A DNA stretch of 64,000 bases from Verrucomicrobiota bacterium (GCA_029556615.1 JAKQDD010000249.1:62001-126000), one strand, 5' to 3'. Shown: positions 12,012 to 21,110, numbered from the stretch's first letter. Made by a program: numbers and translations. The notes: a model not told the origin generated them from the sequence alone.

Positions 12012-12818
12012 ATGTCTAGCAGGCCGCACCTTGTGGCCTTCGGCGCGGTGACGGTGTTGGTGCTGGTCCTCCTGGGCCTGCGCGAACCGGCTGCCGCCGG
12101 AGCCAAGTCCGCCATCGGCAGCCTTTTTCTGCCGCTCTTCGGCGTGGTCGGCTCCGGCCAGGAGCTGGTGGGGCGGGCTGGCAACGCGCTCACCTCCCGT
12201 GCCCGTCTCGTTCAGGAGATCGCCGAGCTGCGGCGGGCCAACGACCAGCTGCGGCTCCAGGCGGTGCAGGCGGCGGAAGCCTCCCGGGAGAACGAGCGTC
12301 TCCGGGCGCTTCTGGGGTGGTCCAAGTCCGGCGCCTGGGCGGGAAAGGCAGCGAAAGTGATTGGCCGCGATCCCTCCGCCTGGTGGCGGACGCTGAGGAT
12401 CGACCTTGGGGAGCGGGACGGTGTGCGGCCCAACCAGCCGGTGGTCACTCCGGAGGGGTTGGTGGGGAGGGTGGGGGCCGTGGGACGGACCACGAGCGAG
12501 GTGGTGCTCGTGGGCGACCCGAAGTGCCGGGTGTCGGTCTGCGTGCGGGAGACCGGCGAGGTGGGGGTTTTGTCGGCGTCGTCATCAGGGGTTTTGGACC
12601 ATCGTTTGGTGGATTTGACGCACTTGCCGCGCAACACGGGGCTGCGGCCGGGGCAGATGGTGTTGACGGGGGGGGTGGGAGGGGTATTCCCGGCGGGTCT
12701 GCCCGTGGGGACGATTGTGGATCACCGCAGTGTTGGCTACGGGCTATACACCGAAGCGCGGGTCAGACTGCTGGTGGACACGGCGAAGATCCAGGAGGTG
12801 ATGGTGTTGCTCCTGTGA
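12012..12818 (+). CDS. mreC: rod shape-determining protein MreC
   Basis: 268 residues. Bitopic inner-membrane protein linking MreB to PBP2. N-terminal membrane helix (LVAFGAVTVLVLVLLGL), a coiled coil (~65-100, EIAELRRANDQLRLQ), then the beta-barrel MreC domain (VIGRDPSAWWRTLRID... GLVGRVGAVG). GGGGT lies just before the start. The stop overlaps the mreD start (GTGA), so translation is coupled. Confidence 0.95.
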   Translation: MSSRPHLVAFGAVTVLVLVLLGLREPAAAGAKSAIGSLFLPLFGVVGSGQELVGRAGNALTSRARLVQEIAELRRANDQLRLQAVQAAEASRENERLRALLGWSKSGAWAGKAAKVIGRDPSAWWRTLRIDLGERDGVRPNQPVVTPEGLVGRVGAVGRTTSEVVLVGDPKCRVSVCVRETGEVGVLSASSSGVLDHRLVDLTHLPRNTGLRPGQMVLTGGVGGVFPAGLPVGTIVDHRSVGYGLYTEARVRLLVDTAKIQEVMVLLL

Positions 12819-13366
12819 ACTGGCTGGGGACCATCCTGCTTCTGGGCACGGCCTTCTGCGGGGTTTTCGCGGAGGCGGTGTTTGACTCGCCGCGGCGGTG
12901 GCTGGGCGCGCAGATCAACTACTTGCCGCCGCTGATGGTCTACGCGGCTTTGACGGCCTCGGTCTGGCAGGTGGCGGCCATTGCGGTTTGCGGGGGGCTG
13001 TGGGTGGATTCGCTGTCGGGGAATCCCCTGGGGGTGAGTGTGCTGCCGCTGCTGGGGGCGGGGTTGGTGCTGCATCGGCGGCGGGAACTCCTGCTGAGGC
13101 ATCTGCCGTATGCGCAGTTTGTGATCGGGACCCTGGCGACCGGGGGGGTGACCCTGTTGACGCTGGTTTTGCTCCTGACGCTGGGAGAGCGGCCCCTGCT
13201 GGGGTGGGGCACCTTGTGGCAGGGGGCGATGATCGCGGTGGCTGGGGGTCTGCTGACGCCGTTCATGTTTTGGATGCTGGGCGCGTTGACCGGGCTGTTC
13301 TCGTATCAATCGGCGGCGGGCGTTTCGTTCCGTTTGGATCGCGAGATCAAGCGGGGCCGCTACTAG
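12815..13366 (+). CDS. mreD: rod shape-determining protein MreD
   Basis: 183 residues from a GTG that overlaps the mreC stop. A small polytopic membrane protein with about five or six hydrophobic segments (NWLGTILLLGTAFCGVFAE at the start, FVIGTLATGGVTLLTLVLLL mid-protein). Primary sequence of MreD is poorly conserved, so the call rests on length, hydrophobicity and its position between mreC and PBP2. A longer open frame exists upstream but lies inside mreC. Confidence 0.88.
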   Translation: MNWLGTILLLGTAFCGVFAEAVFDSPRRWLGAQINYLPPLMVYAALTASVWQVAAIAVCGGLWVDSLSGNPLGVSVLPLLGAGLVLHRRRELLLRHLPYAQFVIGTLATGGVTLLTLVLLLTLGERPLLGWGTLWQGAMIAVAGGLLTPFMFWMLGALTGLFSYQSAAGVSFRLDREIKRGRY

Positions 13367-13368
13367 AA

Positions 13369-15345
13369 ATGCTGATCCTGGACCAACTCCGAAAAGGCGA
13401 ACAGCGGCTGCGGGCCGTGGCGGTGGTGCTGGCGGCGGGGATGTTGGTCCTGCTGGCGGGGCTGTGGTACGTGCAGATCGTCTCGGCCCGGCACTATCAG
13501 GCGAGCCTGTTGAATCAGACGTATCGAACGGTGCGGATTCCGGCGACGCGCGGGAAGATCCTGGACCGGAACGGCTTGGTGCTGGCCGAGAATCGGCCGA
13601 GCTACAACTTGAACTTGTATCTCGAGGAATTGCGCCCGCAGTTCGAGAAGGAGTTCACGCGGGCGCGGGCGGGGCGCCGGTTGACACGAGCGGAGCGCGA
13701 GCGGTTGTCGGTGCAGGTGCGGTCGGCGGTGGTGAGCAATGCGCTGCAGCAGGCTGCGGTTTTCTTCGGGCAACCGGTGGCCGTGACCGATCGCGACTAT
13801 CGGCGGCATCATCGCCAGTGGCCGTATCGGCCGCTGCCGATTCTCGAGAACCTGAGCGCCCTGCAGATCGCGCGGTTTCTCGAGCAGGCGCCGGCGTGGC
13901 CGGGGATGGATCTGGAGGTGCAACCGGTACGGTTCTATCCCCAGAGCAACCGGGTGGCGCACGTACTGGGGTATCTGACGCGGGACGACCTGGCGCGGGA
14001 CGACGAGGAGGGCGGGTTCAGCTACAGTCTTCCGAGCTACGACGGCGCGGTGGGTGTCGAGTACGCCTTCAACGACCTGCTGAAGGGGCGCGCGGGAGTC
14101 AAGTCGGTGGCCGTGAACAGCCTGTGCTACCGGGATTCGGAGGAGGTGTGGGCGACGGCGCAACCGGGGCAGAACGTCGTGTTGAGCCTCGATCTGCCGT
14201 TGCAGCGGGCGGCGTTCGAGGCGCTGCGGCGGGTGGGACCGGCGGTGCGGGGGGCGGCGGTGGTCATGGACGCGGTCCATGGCGACGTGTTGGCGCTGGT
14301 CTCGATGCCGGCGTATGATCCGAACGAATTTGTGAGGCCTCTGCCGCCCGAGCGGTGGGCGCTTCTGAACGACGATCAGCAGCGCCCGATGTTCAATCGC
14401 GCGACCCAGGGCGCCTACAATCCCGGGTCGACCTTCAAGATTGTGACGGCGCTGGCGGCGCTCGGGGCGGGGCTGGACCCCGAGGAGTCCTACACCGTGC
14501 AGCCGGATCCGGCGCGGCCGGGCAGGGGTGCCATCCGCGTCGGGCGTCGCAAGATCGAGGACACGGTGCCTCCGGGCGATTACGATTTCGTGAGGGCTTT
14601 CAAGCGATCGAGCAATTCGTATTTCATTCATCACGGTTTGAGGGCCGGGCGGGATCGGGTGTTGGGGATGGGAAGGCGGTTCTTCTTGGGGGAGCGGATC
14701 GGGCTGCCGACGCGACAGGAATCGAGCGGTGTCTTTCCTCGGCCCGAGGACGTGGTGGGCGTTTGGAACGAGGGGAATGTGGCCAATGCCTGCATTGGGC
14801 AGGAGATTACGGCGACGCCTTTGCAGATGGCGGTTTTGACCGCGGCGGTGGCGAACGGCGGCCGGGTGCTGCGCCCGCGCCTGGTCCAGCGATGGGAGCC
14901 GGCCGAACCGTCGGCAGAGACTTCTGCGGCTGCGGGCGATCTGCCGCAGGTGCGGGGCGATCTGCAGGTGCCGGCGCGCCATCTCGAGCTGATTCGGGAT
15001 GCGATGTTGGCGGACACCGAGGAGCCGGAGGGGACTGGGTACCTGGCGTTTCAGCAGGTGAATCCGGGCACCGGGCGCCGGGAGCCGCGGCTGCCGGGGT
15101 TTCGGGTGTGCGGCAAGACGGGGACGGCGCAGATCACGAAGGGCGGGAGGGTGGTGGATCACGTCACGTGGTTTGTGTCGTTCGGTCCGTACGATTCGCC
15201 CCGCTACGTGGTGGTGGTGGTGGTGGAGGGGGGCGGTTCCGGGGGGTTGACGTGCGCGCCGGTGGCGCGGCAGATCTACGAGGCCATCCAGCAGCGGCTG
15301 CGGGGGTCTTCGAGGCCGGGGCCGGGCCTGGCTGCCTTGGACTGA
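13369..15345 (+). CDS. mrdA: penicillin-binding protein 2, elongation transpeptidase
   Basis: 658 residues. Class B PBP that cross-links peptidoglycan in the elongasome. N-terminal anchor (AVAVVLAAGMLVLLAGLWY), a PBP dimerisation domain with IPATRGKILDRNG (~55), then the transpeptidase: SxxK is NPGSTFKIV (~350), SxN is KRSSNSYF (~410), KTG is VCGKTGTAQIT (~585). The ATG at 13369 is two bases after the mreD stop, and the next gene, rodA, starts two bases after this stop. PBP2 with RodA forms the core synthase for lateral wall growth. Confidence 0.96.
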   Translation: MLILDQLRKGEQRLRAVAVVLAAGMLVLLAGLWYVQIVSARHYQASLLNQTYRTVRIPATRGKILDRNGLVLAENRPSYNLNLYLEELRPQFEKEFTRARAGRRLTRAERERLSVQVRSAVVSNALQQAAVFFGQPVAVTDRDYRRHHRQWPYRPLPILENLSALQIARFLEQAPAWPGMDLEVQPVRFYPQSNRVAHVLGYLTRDDLARDDEEGGFSYSLPSYDGAVGVEYAFNDLLKGRAGVKSVAVNSLCYRDSEEVWATAQPGQNVVLSLDLPLQRAAFEALRRVGPAVRGAAVVMDAVHGDVLALVSMPAYDPNEFVRPLPPERWALLNDDQQRPMFNRATQGAYNPGSTFKIVTALAALGAGLDPEESYTVQPDPARPGRGAIRVGRRKIEDTVPPGDYDFVRAFKRSSNSYFIHHGLRAGRDRVLGMGRRFFLGERIGLPTRQESSGVFPRPEDVVGVWNEGNVANACIGQEITATPLQMAVLTAAVANGGRVLRPRLVQRWEPAEPSAETSAAAGDLPQVRGDLQVPARHLELIRDAMLADTEEPEGTGYLAFQQVNPGTGRREPRLPGFRVCGKTGTAQITKGGRVVDHVTWFVSFGPYDSPRYVVVVVVEGGGSGGLTCAPVARQIYEAIQQRLRGSSRPGPGLAALD

Positions 15346-15347
15346 CC

Positions 15348-16553
15348 ATGATCCTGCCTCCCCTCAAGCCCCGGGAATCGGCGATCGACTGGCCGCTGGC
15401 GCTGGCGGTGATGGGGCTGTTGGCGGTGGGCGCGGTCTTTGTTGCCAGTGCGACCCTGGCGCGGGAGGGGGCGGCTGATCTGCCCTGGTATCGGTTGGAT
15501 CATTTCCGTCAACTCGTCTGGTACGGCGTGGGTTTGGGCGGCGCGGTGGCGGTGTGCCTGGTGGATTATCGGGTGATGGCGCGGTGGGCGATGGTGGGGT
15601 ACTGGGTTTCGGTGGCGCTGCTGGTGGCGGTGTTGTTTGTGGGGACGAGTCATGGGTGGGGTGCCCGGCGCTGGCTCGATCTGGGGCCGATCCAATTTCA
15701 GCCTTCGGAGATCTCGAAGCTCGCCCTGTTGCTGGCGCTGGCCAACTACCTGAGCCGCCCGGAGCCGGAACTGCGTCAGAGCCGGGTTTTTCTGACCGCT
15801 CTGGGTCTGACCCTGCTGCCATTCCTGCTCATCCTGAAGGAACCGGACTTGGGATCGGCGCTGGTGTTTCTCCCGGTGGGTCTTGTGATGATGTTCGTGG
15901 CGGGGGTTCCGGGGAGGTATTTGTGGCGGGTGCTGGGCGGGGCGGGGGCGGTGGTGGTGCTGCTGCTGGTGGACATTCTGTTGGCGCCGCCGCAGTGGCA
16001 GCTCAAGCTCGAGCCGTATCAGCGGCGGCGGTTGCAGGTTTATTTTGGCGTGGCCTCGGTTCCTCCCTCCGCGACGGAAGCGGAGCGGCAGCGGGCCCTG
16101 AAGGAGTACCGCGACGCGGCGCACAATGTGGCGCAGGCGATGATCTCGGTGGGTTCGGGGGGTCTGACGGGCAAGGGTTGGCGCCGGGGGACGCAGAATG
16201 CTCTCGGGTACCTGCCGCGGGCGGTGGCGCACAACGACTTCATCTTCTCCGTGATCGCGGAGGAGAGCGGTTTTGTGGGGAGCATGACGGTGCTGGCGCT
16301 TTACACGGTGGTGTTTTTCAGCGGGGTCCGGATCGCGGGCCAGGCGCGCGACCGCCTGGGCCGGTTGATCGCCGTCGGGGTGGTGGCCCTGTTGTTCTGT
16401 CATGTGTTCATCAACATCGGGATGAACATCCGGTTGACGCCCGTGACGGGCATACCGCTGCCGCTCTTGAGTTACGGCGGAACTTCGGTGATGTGCTCGT
16501 TGATCGCCGCGGGCCTGCTTCAGAATGTGTATCGTTACCGCAACCACTATTAA
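15348..16553 (+). CDS. rodA: RodA peptidoglycan polymerase (SEDS family)
   Basis: 401 residues, about ten membrane segments. SEDS glycosyltransferase that polymerises lipid II with PBP2. Visible family motifs: GARRWLDLGPIQFQPSE (~105), LILKEPDLGSALVFLP (~160), AHNDFIFSVIAEESGF (~295) and the C-terminal TGIPLPLLSYGGTS (~370). ATG at 15348 directly follows the PBP2 stop. The loop between the two halves has a charged stretch (~220-255), typical of RodA. Confidence 0.96.
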   Translation: MILPPLKPRESAIDWPLALAVMGLLAVGAVFVASATLAREGAADLPWYRLDHFRQLVWYGVGLGGAVAVCLVDYRVMARWAMVGYWVSVALLVAVLFVGTSHGWGARRWLDLGPIQFQPSEISKLALLLALANYLSRPEPELRQSRVFLTALGLTLLPFLLILKEPDLGSALVFLPVGLVMMFVAGVPGRYLWRVLGGAGAVVVLLLVDILLAPPQWQLKLEPYQRRRLQVYFGVASVPPSATEAERQRALKEYRDAAHNVAQAMISVGSGGLTGKGWRRGTQNALGYLPRAVAHNDFIFSVIAEESGFVGSMTVLALYTVVFFSGVRIAGQARDRLGRLIAVGVVALLFCHVFINIGMNIRLTPVTGIPLPLLSYGGTSVMCSLIAAGLLQNVYRYRNHY

Positions 16554-16557
16554 GTCT

Positions 16558-18543
16558 ATGAGTGAGCGCAGTTTCTCCCGCCGCCGTCGTGGCGGCCAGC
16601 GGTTCCGGCCCAGCCGGGGCCAGACCTTCAAACCTGAACGGGCCGCCCAGGAAGCCCGCGCGGAGGCGGTTGATGGCAAGGCGCCGGACGAGCCGGTCTT
16701 CGATGTCCGGCGCCACGAGCGCGAGATCCAGCGCGCCGAGAACCGCGCCGCGGGTTTGCCCGAGGACACGGCGGAAGGGGGGGGCGTGGTGGCGGGGGCG
16801 GAGCCGGGGGTCCGGCGGTCCTTCCGGGAGCCGCATCTCGACACGCCGGCGGAGGTCGAGGAACAGGACTACCAGCCGGTGGTGGTGCGGGACCAGCCGC
16901 AGGGTCTGATGGGGAGCCTGCGAGCGGCGGCGGAGAAGGTGATCAAGAAGGTGCAGCGGCTGATCCGGCCCAAGAAGCAGACCCACAAGGAGGTGATCAT
17001 CAACGCCGAATCCCTGGAGACCCGGGTGGCCGTGCTCGAGGAAGGGCGGCTCGAGGAGTTCACGATCGAGCGGACTGAGGACGAGCGGCTGGTGGGCAGC
17101 ATTTTCAAGGGCAAGGTCCGGAACCTCGAGGACGGTCTGAAGGCGGCGTTTGTGGACATCGGGTTCGAGAAGAACGCATTTCTTCACTACTGGGACATTG
17201 TGCCTGCGGGTTTCGACAGCGGGGTCGAGTTGGTGGAGCGGGACAACCGGAAACCGCGCGAGAAGCCGCGCATCACGCAGAAGGACATCCCCCGGCTCTA
17301 CCCGCCGGGGACCGAGATCATCGTTCAGGTCACCAAGGGTCCGATCGGCACCAAGGGGCCACGGGTGACGACGAATCTGGCGCTTCCCGGCCGGTTCCTG
17401 GTGCTGCTGCCGAACTCCGACCAATGCGGCGTCTCGCGGAAGATCGAGAATCACGAGGAACGGCAGCGTCTGAAGCGGATTGTACGGACGCTGACGATCC
17501 CGGACGGCATGGGGGTGATCATTCGGACTGCGGGGGAGGGGCAGAAGGCGCGGTACTTTGTCCGCGATCTGGCGCTGTTGCTCGAGGAGTGGCGGGCGGT
17601 GCAGGAGAAGATCAATACCGTGCCGGCGCCCGCCTGTGTCTTCCGGGAGCCGGACTTGATCGAGCGGACGGTGCGGGATTTCCTGACCGAGGATGTGGAA
17701 CGGATCGTGATTGACAACCACGGGCAGCACGAGCGGGTGTCGGCCATGGTGCTCCGGATCTCGAAGCGGTCCGCGGCCAAGGTCAAGCTCTACAACGAAT
17801 CCCAGCCGGTGTTCGATCGGTTCAACATCAGCCGTCAGCTCGAGAGCGCCTTTGCCCGGCAGGTGCATTTGAAGAGCGGCGGGTACATCGTCATCGACGA
17901 AACGGAGGCGCTGGTGGCGATCGACGTCAACACCGGCCGGCACAAGAGCGGCAAGGACCCGGACTCCACGATTCTCAAGGTCAATCTCGAGGCGGCGGAC
18001 GAGATTTGCCGGCAGTTGCGTCTCCGCAACATGGGGGGGCTTATCGTTCTGGACTTCATCGACATGAAGTCCCACAAGGATCGCCAGCAGGTTTACCAGC
18101 GGGTCAAGGAAGGGCTGAAGCGGGACCGCGCGAAGACCCACATCCTGCCGATCTCGCAGCTGGGGCTGATGGAAATGACGCGGCAGCGCCACACCGAGAG
18201 CGTGCGGGAGGCGGTCTACGACGATTGTCCCTACTGCAAGGGGCGGGGCAAGGTGAAGAGCCCTCTGACCATGAGCGTCGAGATCCAGCGCCGGCTGAGC
18301 GAGATCCTCAAGCGCCGGCAGCGGGACGAGTCGGACTTCCAGCTGCGCATCATGGTGCATCCCGTGGTGCTCGACCGGCTGCGGACGGAGGACGAGAAGA
18401 TCCTGATCGAGATGGAGAAGCGGTATTTCGGCAAGCTCTCCTTCCGGCCGGAGCCGTCTTTCCACGCGGAGCAGTTCAAGATCATCAACGCGATCACGAA
18501 CGAGGAGCTGGCGAGCGTGGGGGATCGGCCGACGGGAGCCTGA
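16558..18543 (+). CDS. rng: ribonuclease E/G family endoribonuclease
   Basis: 661 residues. Single-strand RNA endonuclease for rRNA and mRNA processing. A basic low-complexity N-terminus (~150 residues, RSFSRRRRGGQRFRPS) precedes the S1-like fold (GSIFKGKVRNLEDGLKAAFV, ~180-200). The DNase I-like catalytic part has the metal-binding aspartates in VAIDVNTGRHKSG (~460) and IVLDFIDMKS (~498). A zinc-link CPYCKGRGKV follows (~560). RNase E-type C-terminal scaffold is absent, so it is nearer RNase G with an N-terminal extension. Starts four bases after rodA, the order often seen at mre loci. Confidence 0.93.
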   Translation: MSERSFSRRRRGGQRFRPSRGQTFKPERAAQEARAEAVDGKAPDEPVFDVRRHEREIQRAENRAAGLPEDTAEGGGVVAGAEPGVRRSFREPHLDTPAEVEEQDYQPVVVRDQPQGLMGSLRAAAEKVIKKVQRLIRPKKQTHKEVIINAESLETRVAVLEEGRLEEFTIERTEDERLVGSIFKGKVRNLEDGLKAAFVDIGFEKNAFLHYWDIVPAGFDSGVELVERDNRKPREKPRITQKDIPRLYPPGTEIIVQVTKGPIGTKGPRVTTNLALPGRFLVLLPNSDQCGVSRKIENHEERQRLKRIVRTLTIPDGMGVIIRTAGEGQKARYFVRDLALLLEEWRAVQEKINTVPAPACVFREPDLIERTVRDFLTEDVERIVIDNHGQHERVSAMVLRISKRSAAKVKLYNESQPVFDRFNISRQLESAFARQVHLKSGGYIVIDETEALVAIDVNTGRHKSGKDPDSTILKVNLEAADEICRQLRLRNMGGLIVLDFIDMKSHKDRQQVYQRVKEGLKRDRAKTHILPISQLGLMEMTRQRHTESVREAVYDDCPYCKGRGKVKSPLTMSVEIQRRLSEILKRRQRDESDFQLRIMVHPVVLDRLRTEDEKILIEMEKRYFGKLSFRPEPSFHAEQFKIINAITNEELASVGDRPTGA

Positions 18544-18588
18544 GCGCGGGGCCTGGAGCCGGTGATCGGATCTTCAGGATCGCCCTCG

Positions 18589-18608
18589 GGGTCTGACTCC
18601 TCAGACCC
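18589..18608. terminator. hairpin between convergent rng and mazF-like genes
   Basis: GGGTCTGA and TCAGACCC pair perfectly over a CTCC loop, 46 bases after the rng stop; its right arm contains the minus-strand toxin stop codon. The placement between converging genes suggests a bidirectional terminator. There is no T-run. Confidence 0.5.
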
Positions 18609-18924
18609 AGTCATGAGCCCGGAGGATCGTGGCGATGATCTGCCGGCGTCGTTCCGGAGTCACAACACCCCGACGGTGTTTCAGATCCTCTCGCGCGAAC
18701 GTGTGCAACAGATCACACTTGCACAGGGTCGGCCAGTCCAGGCCATCGGCCTCATCGAGCAGGACTTCGTGTGGGCAGGCTTCCCGTTGGGAGCGGCGGG
18801 TCGAGCACATCACGACGTCCACTTCGGGCTTGTGGGCGACGCGAAGGGGGTGGGACACGATCACTGCCGGATGGGGCGTGATCCAACCGCTCGGTTGGCA
18901 ACTCCAGATTTCCCAGGCCTTCAT
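18601..18924 (-). CDS. MazF/PemK-like type II toxin
   Basis: 107 residues. Has the MazF-type core: a strand with PxGWITPHPAVIVSHP, a central VVMCSTRRSQREACPHEVLLDEADGLDWPT segment split by the usual turns, and a C-terminal RRRQIIATIL helix. MazF toxins are mRNA interferases. The ATG overlaps the antitoxin stop by four bases (ATGA), so the pair is translationally coupled with the antitoxin first, the standard order. Cleavage specificity cannot be read. Confidence 0.75.
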   Translation of the reverse strand: MKAWEIWSCQPSGWITPHPAVIVSHPLRVAHKPEVDVVMCSTRRSQREACPHEVLLDEADGLDWPTLCKCDLLHTFAREDLKHRRGVVTPERRRQIIATILRAHDWV

Positions 18925-19196
18925 GGATCGTTCCTGGGTTCGGGCCGGGGCCGGCGCGCGAGGCGGGCTGCGAGGGCGTCGCCGTCAGGGTCAGGGCCGA
19001 ATGCGCGCTGGGCCTCGGCATGGGTGAAGGGCTTCAGCGCGGTGACGGGGGCCAGTTGCCGGCGAAGGTGCGGCAGGCCCAACCGCATGCTCTGGCGCAT
19101 GGTCGTGGCCAGGGAAAGGCCCGTGGCGGCGGCGGTCTCGCGCACTTCGCCGAGCAGATCTGCCGGCATCGCCAACGGATACGGTGTCGTCTTCAT
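18921..19196 (-). CDS. probable antitoxin of the MazF-like pair
   Basis: 91 residues from ATG 19196; the open frame continues much further upstream, but that part overlaps the region downstream of the ABC permease and contains repeat sequence. N-terminal half (PADLLGEVRETAAATGLSLA, then TMRQSMRLGL) looks like a ribbon-helix-helix DNA-binding domain. The C-terminal half is charged and Pro/Arg-rich, suited to wrapping the toxin. It is called an antitoxin from size, position and fold pattern. No Shine-Dalgarno is present. Confidence 0.65.
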   Translation of the reverse strand: MKTTPYPLAMPADLLGEVRETAAATGLSLATTMRQSMRLGLPHLRRQLAPVTALKPFTHAEAQRAFGPDPDGDALAARLARRPRPEPRNDP

Positions 19197-19202
19197 AGAA
19201 GG

Positions 19203-19230
19203 AGTATATATCAACGCTCGACGCCCGCAA
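19203..19230 (-). promoter_or_regulatory. candidate promoter giving a leaderless antitoxin mRNA
   Basis: On the minus strand, TTGCGG (19230-19225), a 16-base spacer and TATACT (19208-19203) are followed six bases later by the antitoxin ATG at 19196. A start site about seven bases after the -10 would fall on the ATG itself, which fits the missing ribosome-binding site. Inference only. Confidence 0.4.
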
Positions 19231-19303
19231 GCGGGAACCATGGACGGCGGGGTATCCAGCCGGTTCTTTGTGCCGAGCCTGCGGTTTCTCAGCGACAGGC
19301 GCC

Positions 19304-19320
19304 GGTTGCACAGACCCTTA
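19304..19320. repeat. partial copy of the GGGTCTGTG repeat
   Basis: CGGTTGCACAGACCC followed by TTA; nearly identical to 3578-3591. Read on the minus strand it starts TAAGGGTCTGTGC. The rest of this 181-base gap between antitoxin and ABC permease shows nothing else recognisable. Confidence 0.45.
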
Positions 19321-19377
19321 TCGGCGAGGCCCGCCCATGAGGCGCATTTGGGGTTGACGGGGTTCTCCGGCAACGCC

Positions 19378-20217
19378 TCACGACTTGATGTCGCGGACGT
19401 GGAAGGCGGCGATGCCGACGGCGAGGAATGTGGCATTGAAGCCGGCCAGCAGGCTGAGCGACTGGCCGATCCGCCACCAGGGGATTTTCTCGGCGAACAT
19501 CCATTGCCAGAGGTGGAGGTGGTGGGTGAAGAACCAGTTCTGGTATTCACGGAAGTACGGGATGTTCTCGAGGATGAAGCTGACGAAGACGCACGAGAGG
19601 GCCAGCACCGTTGCAGCCGCCGGCTTGACGTTGAAGCAGGAGAACATCAGAGCCAGGGTGAGAATCGAGACCGCCTCGGGGACCAGCATGAGATGTCCGC
19701 CCAGGTACCGCAGCAGGCCCGTGCCGGCGTCGAACACGCCGAAGATCTCGGCCGCGGGCATCCAGACGAACAGGCCGCCCCAGGGGAAGTAGAAGCGGGA
19801 GAAGCCGAGCCCGAAGGCGCCGAGGGAGGCCACGAGGAGCGCGGCGAACAGGCCTCCTGTCACCCATTTGACCAGAAGGAGCCGCAATCGGGAGACGGGT
19901 CGGGAGAGGATCATGCGGAGGGTGCCATCCTCGGCCTCTTTGGCGACGAGGTCGCCGCCGATGAGGGCGACGTAGAGGGGGAGGAGGAAGGCGGCGACCG
20001 GCACGAGCATGATGGTGGCGACGGTGAGCACGGAGATGAAGGGTTCGGCGATATGCCCGCTGGTTTCGAGCAGGCGCTGCATCGGGCGGGAGGCCTGGGT
20101 GAATCGGAACACGAGGGCGATCACGTTCTGGGAGAGGAGGAACATGAAGAAGCCGATGTAGGTTCGCTTCTTGCCGAAGAGTTTCCAGAGCTCGTTGTGG
20201 AGTTGGCGGAAGAACAT
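19378..20217 (-). CDS. ABC-2 type transporter permease
   Basis: 279 residues from ATG 20217, five bases after the ATPase stop. About six hydrophobic segments; begins MFFRQLHNELWKLFGKKRTY, with the cytoplasmic elbow typical of ABC-2 permeases. The ABC-2 signature region is LVAKEAEDGTLRMILSRPVS (~90-110), which contacts the ATPase. Exports or moves an unknown substrate with the ATPase encoded just upstream. An open frame extends further upstream but only as a shadow of the ATPase gene. Confidence 0.85.
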   Translation of the reverse strand: MFFRQLHNELWKLFGKKRTYIGFFMFLLSQNVIALVFRFTQASRPMQRLLETSGHIAEPFISVLTVATIMLVPVAAFLLPLYVALIGGDLVAKEAEDGTLRMILSRPVSRLRLLLVKWVTGGLFAALLVASLGAFGLGFSRFYFPWGGLFVWMPAAEIFGVFDAGTGLLRYLGGHLMLVPEAVSILTLALMFSCFNVKPAAATVLALSCVFVSFILENIPYFREYQNWFFTHHLHLWQWMFAEKIPWWRIGQSLSLLAGFNATFLAVGIAAFHVRDIKS

Positions 20218-20222
20218 GGTCG

Positions 20223-21110
20223 TCAGCGTCGCATGAGGGCCAGGTAAAAGTCCTCGAGGGTCTGCTCTTCGCGGGCCACCTCGAACACGCGCCGCCCCCG
20301 GTCGACGAGCCGCCGGACGATCACGTCCGTCTCCGTTCCCGGGGTGAGGGCGACGCGGCCGTCGGGTCGGGCTTCGGCGATCAGTCCGGCGGCTCGCAGG
20401 TCCTGCTCCGCGGACGGGAAATCGTCGACTCGCAGGCGGATCCAGGGTTGGGACTGGCGCGCCGCGGCGAGGGACCCTTCGAAGACCTTGCGGCCCTGGC
20501 GCAGGACGCCGATGCGGGTGCAGAGCTGCTCGACTTCCGTGAGGAGATGCGAGGAGAGGAGGATCGTCAGTCCGAGCTCGCGATGGAGACGGAGGATCGT
20601 CTGCCGCATTTCGTGGATGCCCTCGGGGTCGAGGCCGTCGCCTGGCTCGTCGAGGATCAGGAGCCGGGGCTGCGGGAGGAGCGCCTGGGCGAGGGCGAGC
20701 CGGGCGCGCATTCCGTGGGAATAGGTGCGGACGGTCGAATGCTCGCGTCCGGCGAGGCCCACCCAGTCGAGCACCTCCTGCAGGCGCCGGGCCGGCGTGG
20801 GAGCGGTGTAGTGGCTCAGAATCTCGAGGTTGCGCCATCCGCTGAGGTAATCATAGAAGGCCGGCGTCTCGAAGATGGCTCCGACCGGATGCAGCGCCCG
20901 GCGCCGGGCTCGGAATACGTCGTGTCCGCAGACCCGGATTGCGCCGCGGGTGGGCCAGACCTGGCCGAGCATCATGCCGATGGCGGTGCTCTTGCCGGCG
21001 CCATTGTGGCCGAGGAGCCCGTAGATTTCCCCCGCGGGGACGTGCAGCGAGACCGCCTCGACGGCGAGCCGTCGCCCGAATCGTTTCCACACATCCAGCA
21101 GCTCGATCAT
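20223..21110 (-). CDS. ABC transporter ATP-binding protein
   Basis: 295 residues. Walker A GLLGHNGAGKST (~33-44), Q-loop region GAIFETPAFYDYLSG, signature YSHGMRARLALAQALL (LSGGQ replaced by YSHGM, common in CcmA/NatA-type exporters), Walker B RLLILDEPGDGLDP, H-loop SSHLL. A ~80-residue C-terminal domain follows. ATG overlaps the pseudopilin stop by four bases. Pairs with the permease downstream. Confidence 0.93.
   Translation of the reverse strand: MIELLDVWKRFGRRLAVEAVSLHVPAGEIYGLLGHNGAGKSTAIGMMLGQVWPTRGAIRVCGHDVFRARRRALHPVGAIFETPAFYDYLSGWRNLEILSHYTAPTPARRLQEVLDWVGLAGREHSTVRTYSHGMRARLALAQALLPQPRLLILDEPGDGLDPEGIHEMRQTILRLHRELGLTILLSSHLLTEVEQLCTRIGVLRQGRKVFEGSLAAARQSQPWIRLRVDDFPSAEQDLRAAGLIAEARPDGRVALTPGTETDVIVRRLVDRGRRVFEVAREEQTLEDFYLALMRR

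Noticed and set aside
12317..12814. Upstream extension of the mreD frame
   Set aside because: Lies entirely within mreC in another frame; the GTG overlapping the mreC stop gives the normal MreD length.
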